64,000 nucleotides of DNA from Sphingomonas oligoaromativorans (GTDB taxonomy: Bacteria > Pseudomonadota > Alphaproteobacteria > Sphingomonadales > Sphingomonadaceae): positions 558,001-622,000 of the forward strand of contig NZ_JAASQK010000001.1 of assembly GCF_011762195.1 (NCBI RefSeq), written 5' to 3'. The stretch's first letter is position 1, and each line of letters opens with the position of its first letter. The notes beneath the pieces were generated by a model. It had not been told where the DNA came from. It saw nothing but the letters and a program-made list of their open reading frames with translations, and made no database searches. A program made the position numbers and the translations under genes. Of the stretch, positions 43,699-53,589 are shown piece by piece.

Positions 43699-46194
43699 AT
43701 GCGGAAGGACTGGAGAATCCATGTATTGGTGGGTTCGTGCCTGCTGGTGCCGGGCGGGGCGGCTCACGCCCAGCCGCCCGCGTTGGCCGTGAGCGCCAAC
43801 CAGACACTGGAAGGGCGAGGCCTGAGCGTTATCGTCGAGCAGAACAAGTTCAGTCCGATCTTTTTCGACGAGAAAAATGCCGGCATCCAGATGATCCTGC
43901 ACGGCGACCGGATCGCGACGGACGGGGAGGTCCGCCTCAATCCGACGCCGGAGCAATGGGATCCGGTCCCGGCTTTTGTCGATCGTACTGTCGGGCCGGA
44001 ACCCGGTCAGTTGATCGTGCGCTCAGCCTATCCCGACGCGGGGCTCGCCTATCGCGTCAAGGTGACGGCTGAAGGCGAAGGCTTCCGCATCGCCGTCGAT
44101 CTCGATCAGCCGCTGCCAGCGAAACTGGCGGGGAAAGCAGGGTTCAATCTGGATTTCCTGCCCACGGCCTATTTCGGCAAGACCTATCTGATGGACGAGG
44201 CGCCGGGGCTTTTTCCCCGTCATCCCGTCGGACCGATGGCAAAGGATGGCTCGGGCAACCCCTTGCCGCTCGCGTCCGGGGGGCGATCGATCACGCTGGC
44301 GCCCGAAGATCCGATGACGCGGGTGACCATCTCGTCGGATGGCGCGCCACTGGCCCTGTATGACGCGCGCAACCGAGCGCAGAACGGCTGGTTCGTGGTG
44401 CGTTCGCTGATCCCGCAAGGCGCCAAGGACAATGCGATCGTGTGGCATGTCCGCCCGAGCATCATCAAGGATTGGGTGCGCCAGCCCGTGGTGTCCTTCA
44501 ACCAGTCTGGATATACGCCCGGCCGCAGCAAGATCGCCCTGATCGAGCTCGACCCCAATTTCCACGCGCCGCAAGAGGCGGAACTGGTGAAGCTCGCGGC
44601 CGACGGGACGAGGCAGCCGGTGCTTCGGGCGAAGATCAAACCATGGGGCAGGTGGATGCGGTACGATTATGCCGCTTTCGACTTCTCGAGCGTGCATGAG
44701 CCCGGCGTCTATGCGATTTCCTATGCCGGCACGATCACAAACCCGTTTCGTATCGCGCCCGATGCCTATGATCGCATCTGGCAGACCTCGCTCGATACCT
44801 TCCTGGCCGAGCAGATGGATCATGTCGGCGTTCGCGAGGAATATCGGGTCTGGCAGGCGCCGTCCCACCTCGACGATGCGCGCCAGGCGCCGCCGAACCA
44901 TGTTCATTTCGACGGCTACAAGATGGGGCCTCATCTCGATTCCCCCTACAAGGCCGGTGAGCATATTCCGGGCCTCAATGTCGGCGGATGGCAGGACGCC
45001 GGCGATTATGACATCCAGACACCCGATAATGCCTGGGTGGTGCGCGATCTGGTATGGGCGCGTGAGCAGTTCGGCCTCGACTGGGACGAGACGAGCGTCG
45101 ACGAGGCCGGGCGCGCGGTGGAAATCCGCAAACCCGACGGCGTGCCGGATGCACTCCAGCAGATCCGGCACGGGACGTTGCAGCTTCTCGCGCAATACGA
45201 TGTCTTCGGACATGCTATCGTCGGGATCGTCGATCCCGTGCTGCGGCAATATGCGCATCTGGGGGATGCCGGCTCGCAGACGGATCGCATGATCTACGAT
45301 CCGAAGATGGGGCCGCGCGAAAATAACGGCCTCTATTCGGGCGTGCCCGACGATCGCTGGGCGTTCACCACCGATCTGCCGGCGAATGACCTTTTCGTCG
45401 CGGGCGCGCTTGCCGGAGCGAGCAGAGCGCTTGGCGAGACCGATCCCGCACTGGCCGCGAAGGCGCTGGCGGCCTCCAAAGACATGTGGACGAAGCAGCA
45501 ATCGCGGTTGGAAGATCATTCGCTCAAGGCGACCGGGCCCTTCACGCCGCGTATGCCGCAGCTCGCCAATGCGATGGCGACAATCGAACTGGTGCTGACG
45601 ACAAAGGGCGATCCGCTTTACACGGCACGCCTTCGCGAACTGCTGCCGGACATCGCGGACCATCTCGACTGGCTGGGAGCGTCGGCCGCCCGTGCCGTCC
45701 CCTATATGGACGCCGATTATCGCAACAAGCTCGCCGCCGCCGTGCGCCGCTTCAAGGCCAAGCTCGATGCCGATCTCGCCCGCAATCCGTTCGGCGTGCC
45801 GGTGAGCGACGGCTCATGGGCCGGTTCGAACCAGGTCGCCGCTTTCGGGACGAACATGTATTTTCTGCACAAGGCTTTTCCCGACATGATCGGGACGGAG
45901 TATACGCTGCACGCGCTCGACTATATCATGGGGCGCCATGCCGCGAACAATCTGTCGCTGGTATCGACTGTGGGAACGGCATCCAAGCTGATCGGCTATG
46001 GCCATAATCGCGCCGACTATTCCTTCATTCCCGGAGGGATGGTTCCAGGTGTTCTGATCGTCAAGCCGGACTTCCCCGAACTGAAGACGGACTGGCCGTT
46101 CCTTTGGTTCGAGAACGAATATACGGTGAGCACGACATCGGCCTATATTCTGGCCGCGAATGCCGCGATTGCGGCGGCCGGAGAGCGGCATTGA
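43699..46194 (+). CDS. GH9 endoglucanase-family protein (second of two), secreted
   Basis: 831 residues from the ATG at 43699 (AGGGAGAGG before it). Signal peptide ending AAHAQ, a long N-terminal region with a CelD_N-like module (FNQSGYTPGRSKIALIEL ... GVYAISYAG), then the GH9 domain with catalytic Asp in GGWQDAGDYDI and Glu in FENEYTVSTTSAY. It shares the domain order and many motifs with the GH9 at 22092-24608 (KAGFNLxFLPxAYF, IRHGTLQLxAQ, GHNRADYSFIPGG), so the pair are paralogues flanking the locus. Last gene of the plus-strand carbohydrate run. Probably cuts the same backbone at different positions; inference. Confidence 0.9.
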   Translation: MRKDWRIHVLVGSCLLVPGGAAHAQPPALAVSANQTLEGRGLSVIVEQNKFSPIFFDEKNAGIQMILHGDRIATDGEVRLNPTPEQWDPVPAFVDRTVGPEPGQLIVRSAYPDAGLAYRVKVTAEGEGFRIAVDLDQPLPAKLAGKAGFNLDFLPTAYFGKTYLMDEAPGLFPRHPVGPMAKDGSGNPLPLASGGRSITLAPEDPMTRVTISSDGAPLALYDARNRAQNGWFVVRSLIPQGAKDNAIVWHVRPSIIKDWVRQPVVSFNQSGYTPGRSKIALIELDPNFHAPQEAELVKLAADGTRQPVLRAKIKPWGRWMRYDYAAFDFSSVHEPGVYAISYAGTITNPFRIAPDAYDRIWQTSLDTFLAEQMDHVGVREEYRVWQAPSHLDDARQAPPNHVHFDGYKMGPHLDSPYKAGEHIPGLNVGGWQDAGDYDIQTPDNAWVVRDLVWAREQFGLDWDETSVDEAGRAVEIRKPDGVPDALQQIRHGTLQLLAQYDVFGHAIVGIVDPVLRQYAHLGDAGSQTDRMIYDPKMGPRENNGLYSGVPDDRWAFTTDLPANDLFVAGALAGASRALGETDPALAAKALAASKDMWTKQQSRLEDHSLKATGPFTPRMPQLANAMATIELVLTTKGDPLYTARLRELLPDIADHLDWLGASAARAVPYMDADYRNKLAAAVRRFKAKLDADLARNPFGVPVSDGSWAGSNQVAAFGTNMYFLHKAFPDMIGTEYTLHALDYIMGRHAANNLSLVSTVGTASKLIGYGHNRADYSFIPGGMVPGVLIVKPDFPELKTDWPFLWFENEYTVSTTSAYILAANAAIAAAGERH

Positions 46195-46368
46195 GGTGGC
46201 GGGTGCGCCTTGGCGGGGTATGCGGGCGCGAGGCGATCGCGGCAGCCCCGTTGGGAATAGTGAAATGGTCCGGTTCATCCCCTTGATGGCTCTCATGGTG
46301 CGGCTGGTTTTCGGACCTAAAGAGATATTGATATCCACTCATGGCCGGAGCCGGCGTAGAAGCAGCCT

Positions 46369-47106
46369 ATGCGGTTCGCGGCAGTTTCGGATATTCACGG
46401 CAATCTGCCGGCGCTGGAGGCGGTCGTCGCGGACATCGCGGCGCGCGGTATCGAGGATGTGGTCAATCTCGGCGATTGCCTGTCTGGCCCGCTCTGGCCG
46501 GTGGAGACGGCGGAGTATCTGATCGCGCGGGGCTGGCCGACGATCGCGGGCAATCACGAGCGCCAGCTCCTGACCCAATCGATCACCGAGATGGGCGTGA
46601 CGGACGCCGCGACCGCCACCGAGATCACCGACGGGATACGCGGGTGGATGGCATCGCTCCCGTCCACCTTCGCCTACGCCGCCGATGTCATGCTCGTCCA
46701 CGGCACGCCGTCGAGCGATCATCGATACTGGCTTCATCGGGGACAACGTGGCGCGATGCGCGAAGCTTCGCTCACCGAGATCGGCGATGAGGCGATCGAC
46801 GTCGCTCTGACCCTGTGCGGTCACACCCATCTGCCGCGCGCCGTGACGCTGCCGGACGGGCGGATCGTCGCCAATCCCGGAAGCGTGGGGCTGCCTGCCT
46901 ACGAGGACGACCTCCCTTCCTATCATGTCGTGGAGACAGGCACGCCCCATGCGCGTTATCTGATCGCCGAGCGGGGCGGAGCAGGCTGGAATATCGAGCT
47001 TTGCGCGGTCGGGTATGATTTCGAGCGTTCGGCCCGGAAGGCCGAGCAGGCGAACCGGCCAAGCTGGGCTCATGCGTTGAGGACGGGGCGCGTCATGCGC
47101 GGTTAG
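46369..47106 (+). CDS. calcineurin-like metallophosphoesterase (YfcE/MJ0936 type)
   Basis: 245 residues. Di-metal phosphoesterase motifs in order: AVSDIHGNLPALEAV, VNLGDCLSG, AGNHERQLL, LVHGTPSS and CGHTHLPRAV, ending with NPGSVGLPAY. Cytoplasmic, phosphodiesterase or phosphatase of unknown substrate. It stands alone after the carbohydrate locus and 73 nt before the transporter gene. Confidence 0.9.
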   Translation: MRFAAVSDIHGNLPALEAVVADIAARGIEDVVNLGDCLSGPLWPVETAEYLIARGWPTIAGNHERQLLTQSITEMGVTDAATATEITDGIRGWMASLPSTFAYAADVMLVHGTPSSDHRYWLHRGQRGAMREASLTEIGDEAIDVALTLCGHTHLPRAVTLPDGRIVANPGSVGLPAYEDDLPSYHVVETGTPHARYLIAERGGAGWNIELCAVGYDFERSARKAEQANRPSWAHALRTGRVMRG

Positions 47107-47179
47107 GATCGTATCGTTGTCCGCTCTCGAATGAGGGCGCGGCGGTGGAAGGCAGCGGCCTTTCTGACGCTGTCTGACG

Positions 47180-48940
47180 ATGGCAAATCCGCTGCCGTCA
47201 GGATGCCGGCGTCAGAAGGGAGGACATGGCGGCGAACAAATCCCGTGGTGCCCCGGCACAGGCGGATTTCGCGGAGTAGGACCGACGAGCATAACCCTGA
47301 CCCTTTTCGATCTCGCCGGCACGGTGGCGCTGCTGCTGTGGGGCGTCCACATGGTGCAGACCGGCGTGCAGCGGGCGTTCGGAGCGCAGCTCCGGCTTTT
47401 CCTCGCGCATCAGATCGGCAATCGCTTCACGGCCTTCCTCGCCGGCCTCGGCGTGACCGCGCTTCTCCAGAGCAGCACGGCGACCGGGCTGATGGTGACC
47501 GGCTTTGCCGCGGAAGGCCTGATCGGGCTCGCGCCGGGGCTTGCCGTCATGCTCGGCGCCAATGTCGGCACGACGCTCATCGTCCAGCTTCTTGCCTTCG
47601 ACGTCACAGTCGTCGCCCCGATCCTGGTGCTGATCGGCTTTCTGCTGTTCCGTCAGGCCTCGGCGGGCCTCAAGGATTCGGGGCGCATCTTCATCGGCCT
47701 CGGCCTGCTGCTCTTCGCGCTCCACCAGTTCCTGACGCTGCTCGACCCGATGATGGCGAATCCGATGATCCGCGGCTTCCTGACCGCCATGTCGGGGCAT
47801 ATCGTGTTCATCGTCGCCATTGGCGCAGTCCTCACCTGGGGCGCGCATTCGAGCGTCGCGATCGTGTTGCTCGCCATGTCGCTGGCGACCAACCATGTCC
47901 TGCCGATCCCGGCGGCCATCGCGCTGGCGCTCGGCGCCAATCTCGGGACCGCGATCAACCCTGTCCTTGAAGGATCGGCTCATCACGCAGCCTCGCGGCG
48001 CGTGCCGCTCGGCAACCTGCTCAACCGGGCGTTCGGCGTGCTGCTCGTGCTCGCCCTCTATCCGCTGGTGACGCCGTGGGTGACGAGCATCGAACGCGAT
48101 CCCGCGCGGGCGGTCGCCGATTTCCACACAGGTTTCAATCTGGTGCTGGCGCTGCTCTTCTTCCCGGCGCTGACTCCCTATGCGAAGCTCCTCACGCGCT
48201 GGTTGCCCGAGCGCATCAATCCTGATGCACCGGGTACGCCGCGCTATCTGGAGAGTGTGAGCGGTGACGTCTCCCCGACGGTCGCGCTTGCCGGCGCGAC
48301 GCGGGAGGCGCTGCGGCTCGCCGAACTTCTCGAGGAAATGATCGATGGGCTCCACAATGCCCTCGTCAGCCCGAGCCGCAGGAACATCGAGGAGACCCGC
48401 AAGCTCGATGACCGGCTCGATGCGCTGAACAAGGCGATCAAGGAAAACCTGATCGCGATCGATGCCGCCAGCCTCGATGAAACGGACGAGCGGAAGCTGG
48501 TCCGCATCCTCATGTTCTCGATCAACATGGAGCAAGCTGGCGACCTCGTGTCGCGTGGACTGCTGGGGATCGCTTCCCGTCGCATCAAGCGCGGGGTTGC
48601 CTTCTCGAAGGAGGGACAGGACGATCTCGTCCGGCAGGTCGACGCATTGCGAGAGACGCTCCGGCACTCCGTCGCCGTTTTCCTGAGCGGAGAAACAACG
48701 GCCGCTCGCGAGCTGGTGGCCCGCAAGCAGACATTTCGGAAGATGGACGACGACGCCACCGCCGCCCATTTCGATCGGTTACGCTCGGGCAGCGTCGAGT
48801 CGGTCGAAACCAGTGCGTTGCACCTCGATGCCTTGCGCGATCTGAAGCGCGTGAACAGCCATCTCGTCGAGGCCGCCGCCTATCCCATCCTCAAGGATCA
48901 GGGTGAGTTTCTGCCGAGCCGGCTTCGATCGGTGGAATGA
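47180..48940 (+). CDS. Na/Pi cotransporter family protein with PhoU-like C-terminus
   Basis: 586 residues from the ATG at 47180, the only conventional start before the first helix (FDLAGTVALLLWGVHMVQTG); the first 36 residues have no clear ribosome binding site and may not be translated. Two NptA/PF02690 repeats are visible: LLQSSTATGLMVTGFAAEG with LGANVGTTLIVQLL, and AHSSVAIVLLAMSLA with LGANLGTAINPVLEG. The last 200 residues are helical and PhoU-like (TREALRLAELLEEMIDGL). Probable inner-membrane phosphate transporter or exporter. Confidence 0.88.
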   Translation: MANPLPSGCRRQKGGHGGEQIPWCPGTGGFRGVGPTSITLTLFDLAGTVALLLWGVHMVQTGVQRAFGAQLRLFLAHQIGNRFTAFLAGLGVTALLQSSTATGLMVTGFAAEGLIGLAPGLAVMLGANVGTTLIVQLLAFDVTVVAPILVLIGFLLFRQASAGLKDSGRIFIGLGLLLFALHQFLTLLDPMMANPMIRGFLTAMSGHIVFIVAIGAVLTWGAHSSVAIVLLAMSLATNHVLPIPAAIALALGANLGTAINPVLEGSAHHAASRRVPLGNLLNRAFGVLLVLALYPLVTPWVTSIERDPARAVADFHTGFNLVLALLFFPALTPYAKLLTRWLPERINPDAPGTPRYLESVSGDVSPTVALAGATREALRLAELLEEMIDGLHNALVSPSRRNIEETRKLDDRLDALNKAIKENLIAIDAASLDETDERKLVRILMFSINMEQAGDLVSRGLLGIASRRIKRGVAFSKEGQDDLVRQVDALRETLRHSVAVFLSGETTAARELVARKQTFRKMDDDATAAHFDRLRSGSVESVETSALHLDALRDLKRVNSHLVEAAAYPILKDQGEFLPSRLRSVE

Positions 48941-49198
48941 GTATTCATCCCGCTGATTGGTCGTTTCTCGATGCCGGCAGCGCAACGTTAAGCGACATCC
49001 AATGCGCGCGATCTACCCGGCGGTCGGCACCGAAGATCGTTGGGGGCGCTCTTGGATGCCCAGATCGATCCCGAGGGCGGTCAGCATGTCCCGGCATTCC
49101 CGGACGGCGTTCAGGAGCGGCTCCCGCCATGGCGCCGTCAGTCCTTTCGACCTGGACCGCGGACTATTGGAATCTTGTGATAATATCCGAGGGAATAA
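48941..49198. other. intergenic stretch with a possible small gene relic beside tRNA-Glu
   Basis: Between the Na/Pi-type transporter and tRNA-Glu. A 63-codon minus-strand frame (49013-49204) contains WREPLLNAVRECRDMLTALG and GIDLGIQERPQ, faintly like the C-terminal helix of phage terminase small subunits. It has no ribosome binding site and is too short and weak to call a gene. The rest shows nothing recognisable. Confidence 0.3.
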
Positions 49199-49199
49199 T

Positions 49200-49222
49200 G
49201 CCACGCCCTTGGAAGGGCTGGC
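49200..49222 (-). terminator. hairpin downstream of tRNA-Glu
   Basis: On the minus strand GCCAGCCCTT-CC-AAGGGCGTGGC forms a stem with one mismatch, followed by ATTATT. It begins nine bases past the CCA end of tRNA-Glu and is well placed to end that transcript. Confidence 0.55.
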
Positions 49223-49230
49223 ATATCGCC

Positions 49231-49306
49231 TGGTGACCCCTACGGGACTCGAACCCGTGTTTTCGCCGTGAGAGGGCGACGTCCTAGACCGCTAGACGAA
49301 GGGGCC
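49231..49306 (-). tRNA. tRNA-Glu (anticodon CTC)
   Basis: The minus-strand sequence begins GGCCCCTTCGTCTAGCGG and ends with the T-arm GGGTTCGAGTCCC, AGGGGTC acceptor arm, discriminator A and an encoded CCA. Acceptor, D, anticodon and T stems pair. The anticodon loop CTCTCAC gives CTC, which reads GAG. It lies 62 nt downstream of the DAHP synthase stop on the same strand. Confidence 0.97.
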
Positions 49307-49368
49307 GTCGGCGGAGGCCGGTCCTCTATGGGGAGGCCGGCCTCGCGTCAACAGGTAAATTCACATTT

Positions 49369-50742
49369 CTAGGCCGCGTGCCGTTCACGCTCGCGCAGCT
49401 CCTGGTTCACCATGTCGGCGAGCAGGAAAGCAAGCTCCAGCGACTGGCCCGCGTTGAGGCGCGGATCGCAGTGCGTGTGATAGCGCGCCGCCAGACCCTC
49501 GTCGGTGATCGCCACGGCGCCGCCGGTGCATTCGGTGACGTTCTGGCCGGTCATCTCGATGTGGATGCCGCCGCCATGCGTGCCTTCCGCGCGATGCACC
49601 GCGAAGAAGCCGCGCACTTCGCCCAGGATGCGCTCGAAAGGCCTCGTCTTGTAGCCGTTGGCGGCCTTCACGACGTTGCCGTGCATCGGATCGCAGGACC
49701 ACACCACCGGACGCCCCTCGCGCTTCACGGCGCGGACGAGAGCGGGGAGGCCCTTCTCGATCTTGTCGTGCCCATAGCGCGTGATGAGCGTGACGCGGCC
49801 CGGCGTGCGCCTGGGGTCGAGAATGTCGAGCAGGCGCAGCAGCACGTCCGGCTCGAGGCTCGGGCCGCACTTGATGCCGATCGGGTTCTGGATGCCGCGC
49901 AGGAACTCGACATGGGCCGAACCCTCGAAACGGGTCCGGTCGCCGATCCAGATCATATGGGCGGACGTGTCGTACCAGTCGCCGGTGAGCGAATCCTGAC
50001 GCGTCATCGCCTGCTCATAGGGGAGCAGCAGGCCTTCATGGCTGGTGTAGAAATGCGTGCCCTGGAGCTGGGGGACCGTCTCCGGGTTGACGCCGCACGC
50101 GGCCATGAAGTCGAGCGCGTCGCCGATGCGATCGGCCAGCGCCTGATAGCGATCCGCCCACGGGCTGCGGCCCATGAATTCGAGCGTCCAGCGATGGACC
50201 TGGAGCAGGTTCGCATAGCCGCCCTGCGCGAAGGCGCGCAGCAGGTTCAGCGTCGAGGCGGACTGATTATAGCCGCGGACCATGCGCTCCGGGTCGGGAC
50301 GGCGCGCCTCGGGTGTGAAGGCGATGTCATTGACGTTGTCGCCGCGATAGCTCGGCAGCGAGACGCCATCGATCTCCTCCATCGGGGCGGAGCGCGGCTT
50401 GGCGAACTGGCCGGCCATGCGACCGACCTTCACCACCGGCATCTTCGACGCGAAGGTGAGCACGACGGCCATCTGGAGAAGGACGCGGAAGGTGTCGCGG
50501 ATGTTGTTCGGATGGAACTCCGCAAAGCTCTCCGCGCAATCGCCGCCCTGAAGCAGAAAGGCCCTGCCGGCGGCCACTTCGGCCAGCTCGGCCGTCAGCG
50601 CGCGCGCCTCGCCGGCAAAGACGAGCGGCGGAAAGCGCGAGATCTGGTCTTCGGCAGCCGCGAGCGCGGCGGGATCGGGATAGTCGGGCAACTGTCGCGC
50701 TTCATGTTCGCGCCAGCTTTCGGGGGCCCATGCGGTGGCCAT
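49369..50742 (-). CDS. class II 3-deoxy-7-phosphoheptulonate synthase (DAHP synthase)
   Basis: 457 residues from the ATG at 50742, seven bases after GGAG; an ATG at 50748 overlapping the wecB stop is the alternative. Plant-type class II enzyme: [74 protein letters not shown] and [21 protein letters not shown]. Condenses phosphoenolpyruvate with erythrose 4-phosphate, the first step of the shikimate pathway. It is the last protein gene of the wecB operon. Confidence 0.97.
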   Translation of the reverse strand: MATAWAPESWREHEARQLPDYPDPAALAAAEDQISRFPPLVFAGEARALTAELAEVAAGRAFLLQGGDCAESFAEFHPNNIRDTFRVLLQMAVVLTFASKMPVVKVGRMAGQFAKPRSAPMEEIDGVSLPSYRGDNVNDIAFTPEARRPDPERMVRGYNQSASTLNLLRAFAQGGYANLLQVHRWTLEFMGRSPWADRYQALADRIGDALDFMAACGVNPETVPQLQGTHFYTSHEGLLLPYEQAMTRQDSLTGDWYDTSAHMIWIGDRTRFEGSAHVEFLRGIQNPIGIKCGPSLEPDVLLRLLDILDPRRTPGRVTLITRYGHDKIEKGLPALVRAVKREGRPVVWSCDPMHGNVVKAANGYKTRPFERILGEVRGFFAVHRAEGTHGGGIHIEMTGQNVTECTGGAVAITDEGLAARYHTHCDPRLNAGQSLELAFLLADMVNQELRERERHAA

Positions 50743-50744
50743 TT

Positions 50745-51941
50745 TCATGCTCCTTTCGGGCCGCCGTCCTTGGTCCAAACGGGGCTGAAAGGCAATGGAT
50801 GTTCGCCGGGCGGGCTGGACGAGAAATATTGTTCAACCCCATCGAGTATCTTCTCCGCCGCGTCACCGTCGCCGAAAGGAAAGGCCGGACGGGCCATCTG
50901 GGCATGGGCGGCGGGATCGTCGAGCAGGCGGGAGGCGGCTGCGACAATCTGGTCCGTATCGGTGCCGACCAGCGCGAGATTGCCGGTGGCGAGGCCCTCC
51001 GGCCGCTCGGTGACGTCACGCAGCACGAGGGTGGGGATGCCGAGCGCGGGGGCCTCCTCCTGGATGCCGCCGCTGTCGGTGAGGATCAGCCGTGCGGCAC
51101 TCATCGCGGCCACCGTGTCGCGATAGGGGAGCGCGCCCAGCAGGCGGATCGCGGGATGCCTGCCGAGCCGTGCGCGGATCGTGCCGCCGACCGCCGGATT
51201 GGGGTGAACCGGGCAGAGGATGATGACATCCCCGCGCGCTGCGAGGCGGAGGACGGCATCGCAGATGCGTTCCATCCCCCCGCCGATACTCTCCCGCCGG
51301 TGGCAGGTGAGCAGGATCAGCGAGGGCAGACCGGGCGATGGCGCGGGGTGGTGGCCGATGCCGGCGCGCGTGAGGAGCAGCGCATCGATGCCGGTGTTGC
51401 CCGTGACGTGGATGGTGCCCGTGACGTCGGGATCGGCTTCGAGATTGGCCGCCGCCTGTCGGGTCGGAGCGAACAGCAGGGTCGCCATGCGGTCGATCAG
51501 CACGCGATTGCGTTCTTCGGGCCAGGGATGTCGCCAATCGAAAGACCGCAACCCCGCCTCGACATGCGCCACCGGAATGCCGAGCCCCTGCGCGGCCACC
51601 GCGCCGGCAAGCGCGCTGTTGGTGTCGCCCTGCACGAGAACGAGATCCGGCACGGCCGCGCGGAGGACGGGTTCGATCGCGCCGGAGAGACGCTCGATCA
51701 TGATATCCGGGTCGCTATCCCGGATCAGGGAGCCAAGGCGCAGGTCGGGCACGAGGCGGAACCCGGCGAGCGCCTCGTCGAACAGGATATCGTGCTGGCC
51801 GGTGGCGAGGATGCGATGCTGGAACCGGCGCCGCCGTCGGGCCGCGAGCGCGACGGGAGCGATCTTGATCGCCTCCGGCCGCGTGCCCACGATGCTCAAC
51901 AGATGTACGCTACGCTCGCCCCCGAACGAAACCATCGCCAC
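50745..51941 (-). CDS. wecB: UDP-N-acetylglucosamine 2-epimerase (non-hydrolysing)
   Basis: 398 residues. Family motifs: [19 protein letters not shown] at the N-terminus, [51 protein letters not shown] and [15 protein letters not shown] with [11 protein letters not shown]. Interconverts UDP-GlcNAc and UDP-ManNAc for surface polysaccharide. It starts 59 nt after cysS and its stop overlaps the start region of the DAHP synthase gene. Its pairing with aromatic biosynthesis looks like operon convenience rather than a shared pathway. Confidence 0.93.
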   Translation of the reverse strand: MAMVSFGGERSVHLLSIVGTRPEAIKIAPVALAARRRRRFQHRILATGQHDILFDEALAGFRLVPDLRLGSLIRDSDPDIMIERLSGAIEPVLRAAVPDLVLVQGDTNSALAGAVAAQGLGIPVAHVEAGLRSFDWRHPWPEERNRVLIDRMATLLFAPTRQAAANLEADPDVTGTIHVTGNTGIDALLLTRAGIGHHPAPSPGLPSLILLTCHRRESIGGGMERICDAVLRLAARGDVIILCPVHPNPAVGGTIRARLGRHPAIRLLGALPYRDTVAAMSAARLILTDSGGIQEEAPALGIPTLVLRDVTERPEGLATGNLALVGTDTDQIVAAASRLLDDPAAHAQMARPAFPFGDGDAAEKILDGVEQYFSSSPPGEHPLPFSPVWTKDGGPKGA

Positions 51942-52000
51942 TGCCCCCCAGCATGTGCCGAGGGGCAGAGTGACTCATTCCGATGACGAAACAAAGGGGA

Positions 52001-53545
52001 TCAGGCGTCGTCGAGCAGCGGGCGCCATTCCCAGCGCAGCGCGTCGCCGTCCATGATATCGACGCCGGCGGCCTTGAGACGGTCGCGGGCGGCGTCGGCG
52101 GCGGCGAAGTCCTTCGCGGCGCGGGCCTGCTGGCGCTCGTCGAGCAGGGCGTCGACTTCCGCATCGGTGAGCGTCGCCTCTTCCGGGCGCACCGAGAGCG
52201 CGCGGCGGTCGAGATCGAGCAGGCCGAGACCCAGCGCGAGATCGAAGTCCGCGATCAGGCGCAGCTTCTCGTCGGCCGAAAGGGCCGAGGCGATCACCGC
52301 GTCCAGCACGGGGAGCGCTTGCGGGGTCATGAGATCCGCCGACAGCGCCTCGTCGAAGCGGGTGACGAAGGCGAGGGCCTCATCGCTCAGGCCGGCTTCC
52401 AGCGTGCGGCGCTGCCAGTCGAACGGCGCACCCTTGCCATAGCCGGTCTCCTGCGAAGGACGCAGGGTGGCCGGATCGAGCGTCGCTTCGGCCTTGAGCG
52501 CGGCGACGGCGATGGCCAGCCGCTTGAGGCGGGTCAGCGCGGCGGCGACCGCTTCCAGCGAAAACTCCAGCTCCGAGCGATAATGCGCGCCAAGGCAGAG
52601 CAGACGATAGGCGAGCGGATGCACGCCCCGAGCGGTGAGCGCGCCGAGCGTCGCCACGCCGCCCTTGGACTTGGACATCTTCCCCGTCCGGTCGACGAGA
52701 AAATTGTTGTGCATCCATATGTTGGCGCCCGTCTTTGCGGTGCCGTTATAGGCCTGGTTCTGCGCGATCTCGTTGCAGTGGTGGATCTCGCGATGGTCGA
52801 TGCCGCCGGTATGGATGTCGAACTGCTCGCCCAGATATTTGAGGCTCATCACCGAGCATTCGAGATGCCAGCCCGGCGCGCCTGGACCCCAGGGGGAGAG
52901 CCACTCCATCTGCCGCTGCTCGCCCTCGGGGGAGCGGCGCCAGATCGCGAAGTCGGCCGGGTGGCGCTTGCCTTCCACGGCATCGATGCGCGCGACTTCC
53001 GGCCCGTCCATCGCGCTGCGGGCGAGGCGGCCGTAATCGGGCACTTTGGTGACGTCGAAATAGAGGCCGCCCTCGATCTCATAGGCCGCGCCCTGCTTCT
53101 CCAGCACGTCGGCGAAGGCGATCATGTCCTGGATATGATCGGTCGCCACGCTCCAGATCGCCGGATCGATGATGCCGAGCGCCTTGAGATCGGCCTTGAA
53201 GAGCTGCGTGTAACGCGCGGCGATATCCCAGATCGTCGTGCCGGCCTTCTGCGCGGCCAACTCCATCTTGTCGTCACCGGCATCGGCGTCGGAGGTGAGG
53301 TGGCCGACATCGGTGATGTTGATGACGTGGGTGGTCGCGTACCCCTTCCAGTTCAGCGTGCGGCGCAGCGTGTCGGTGAAGACATAGGCGCGCAGATTGC
53401 CGAGATGCGCGGTCGAATAGACCGTCGGTCCGCAGGAATAGAGCCGCACCATCTTCGGGTCGATCGGCTGGAACGGCTCGATCGCGCGGCTGAGGCTGTT
53501 GAACAGGGTGAGGGGAGCGCCGGCTGTCGTCATGCTCGCGGCCAT
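52001..53545 (-). CDS. cysS: cysteinyl-tRNA synthetase
   Basis: 514 residues. The HIGH-type motif appears as STAHLGNLRAY after the zinc Cys in YSCGPTVY; further zinc ligands lie in GWHLECSVM and GGIDHREIHHCNE; KMSKSKGG is the second signature. The C-terminal DALR-like region ends with ARAAKDFAAADAARDRLKAA. Starts at 53545 and 53533 (MTTAGAP) are both possible. Located 44 nt after xdhC and before wecB. Confidence 0.98.
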   Translation of the reverse strand: MAASMTTAGAPLTLFNSLSRAIEPFQPIDPKMVRLYSCGPTVYSTAHLGNLRAYVFTDTLRRTLNWKGYATTHVINITDVGHLTSDADAGDDKMELAAQKAGTTIWDIAARYTQLFKADLKALGIIDPAIWSVATDHIQDMIAFADVLEKQGAAYEIEGGLYFDVTKVPDYGRLARSAMDGPEVARIDAVEGKRHPADFAIWRRSPEGEQRQMEWLSPWGPGAPGWHLECSVMSLKYLGEQFDIHTGGIDHREIHHCNEIAQNQAYNGTAKTGANIWMHNNFLVDRTGKMSKSKGGVATLGALTARGVHPLAYRLLCLGAHYRSELEFSLEAVAAALTRLKRLAIAVAALKAEATLDPATLRPSQETGYGKGAPFDWQRRTLEAGLSDEALAFVTRFDEALSADLMTPQALPVLDAVIASALSADEKLRLIADFDLALGLGLLDLDRRALSVRPEEATLTDAEVDALLDERQQARAAKDFAAADAARDRLKAAGVDIMDGDALRWEWRPLLDDA

Positions 53546-53589
53546 AATGCGATTTCGGGGTGGAGGGAAACCTCCCGCGTGGATCGGCC

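Noticed and set aside
47107-47179. A separate small gene before the Na/Pi transporter
   Set aside because: No ribosome binding site or plausible frame; the interval is best seen as leader sequence with an uncertain transporter start.
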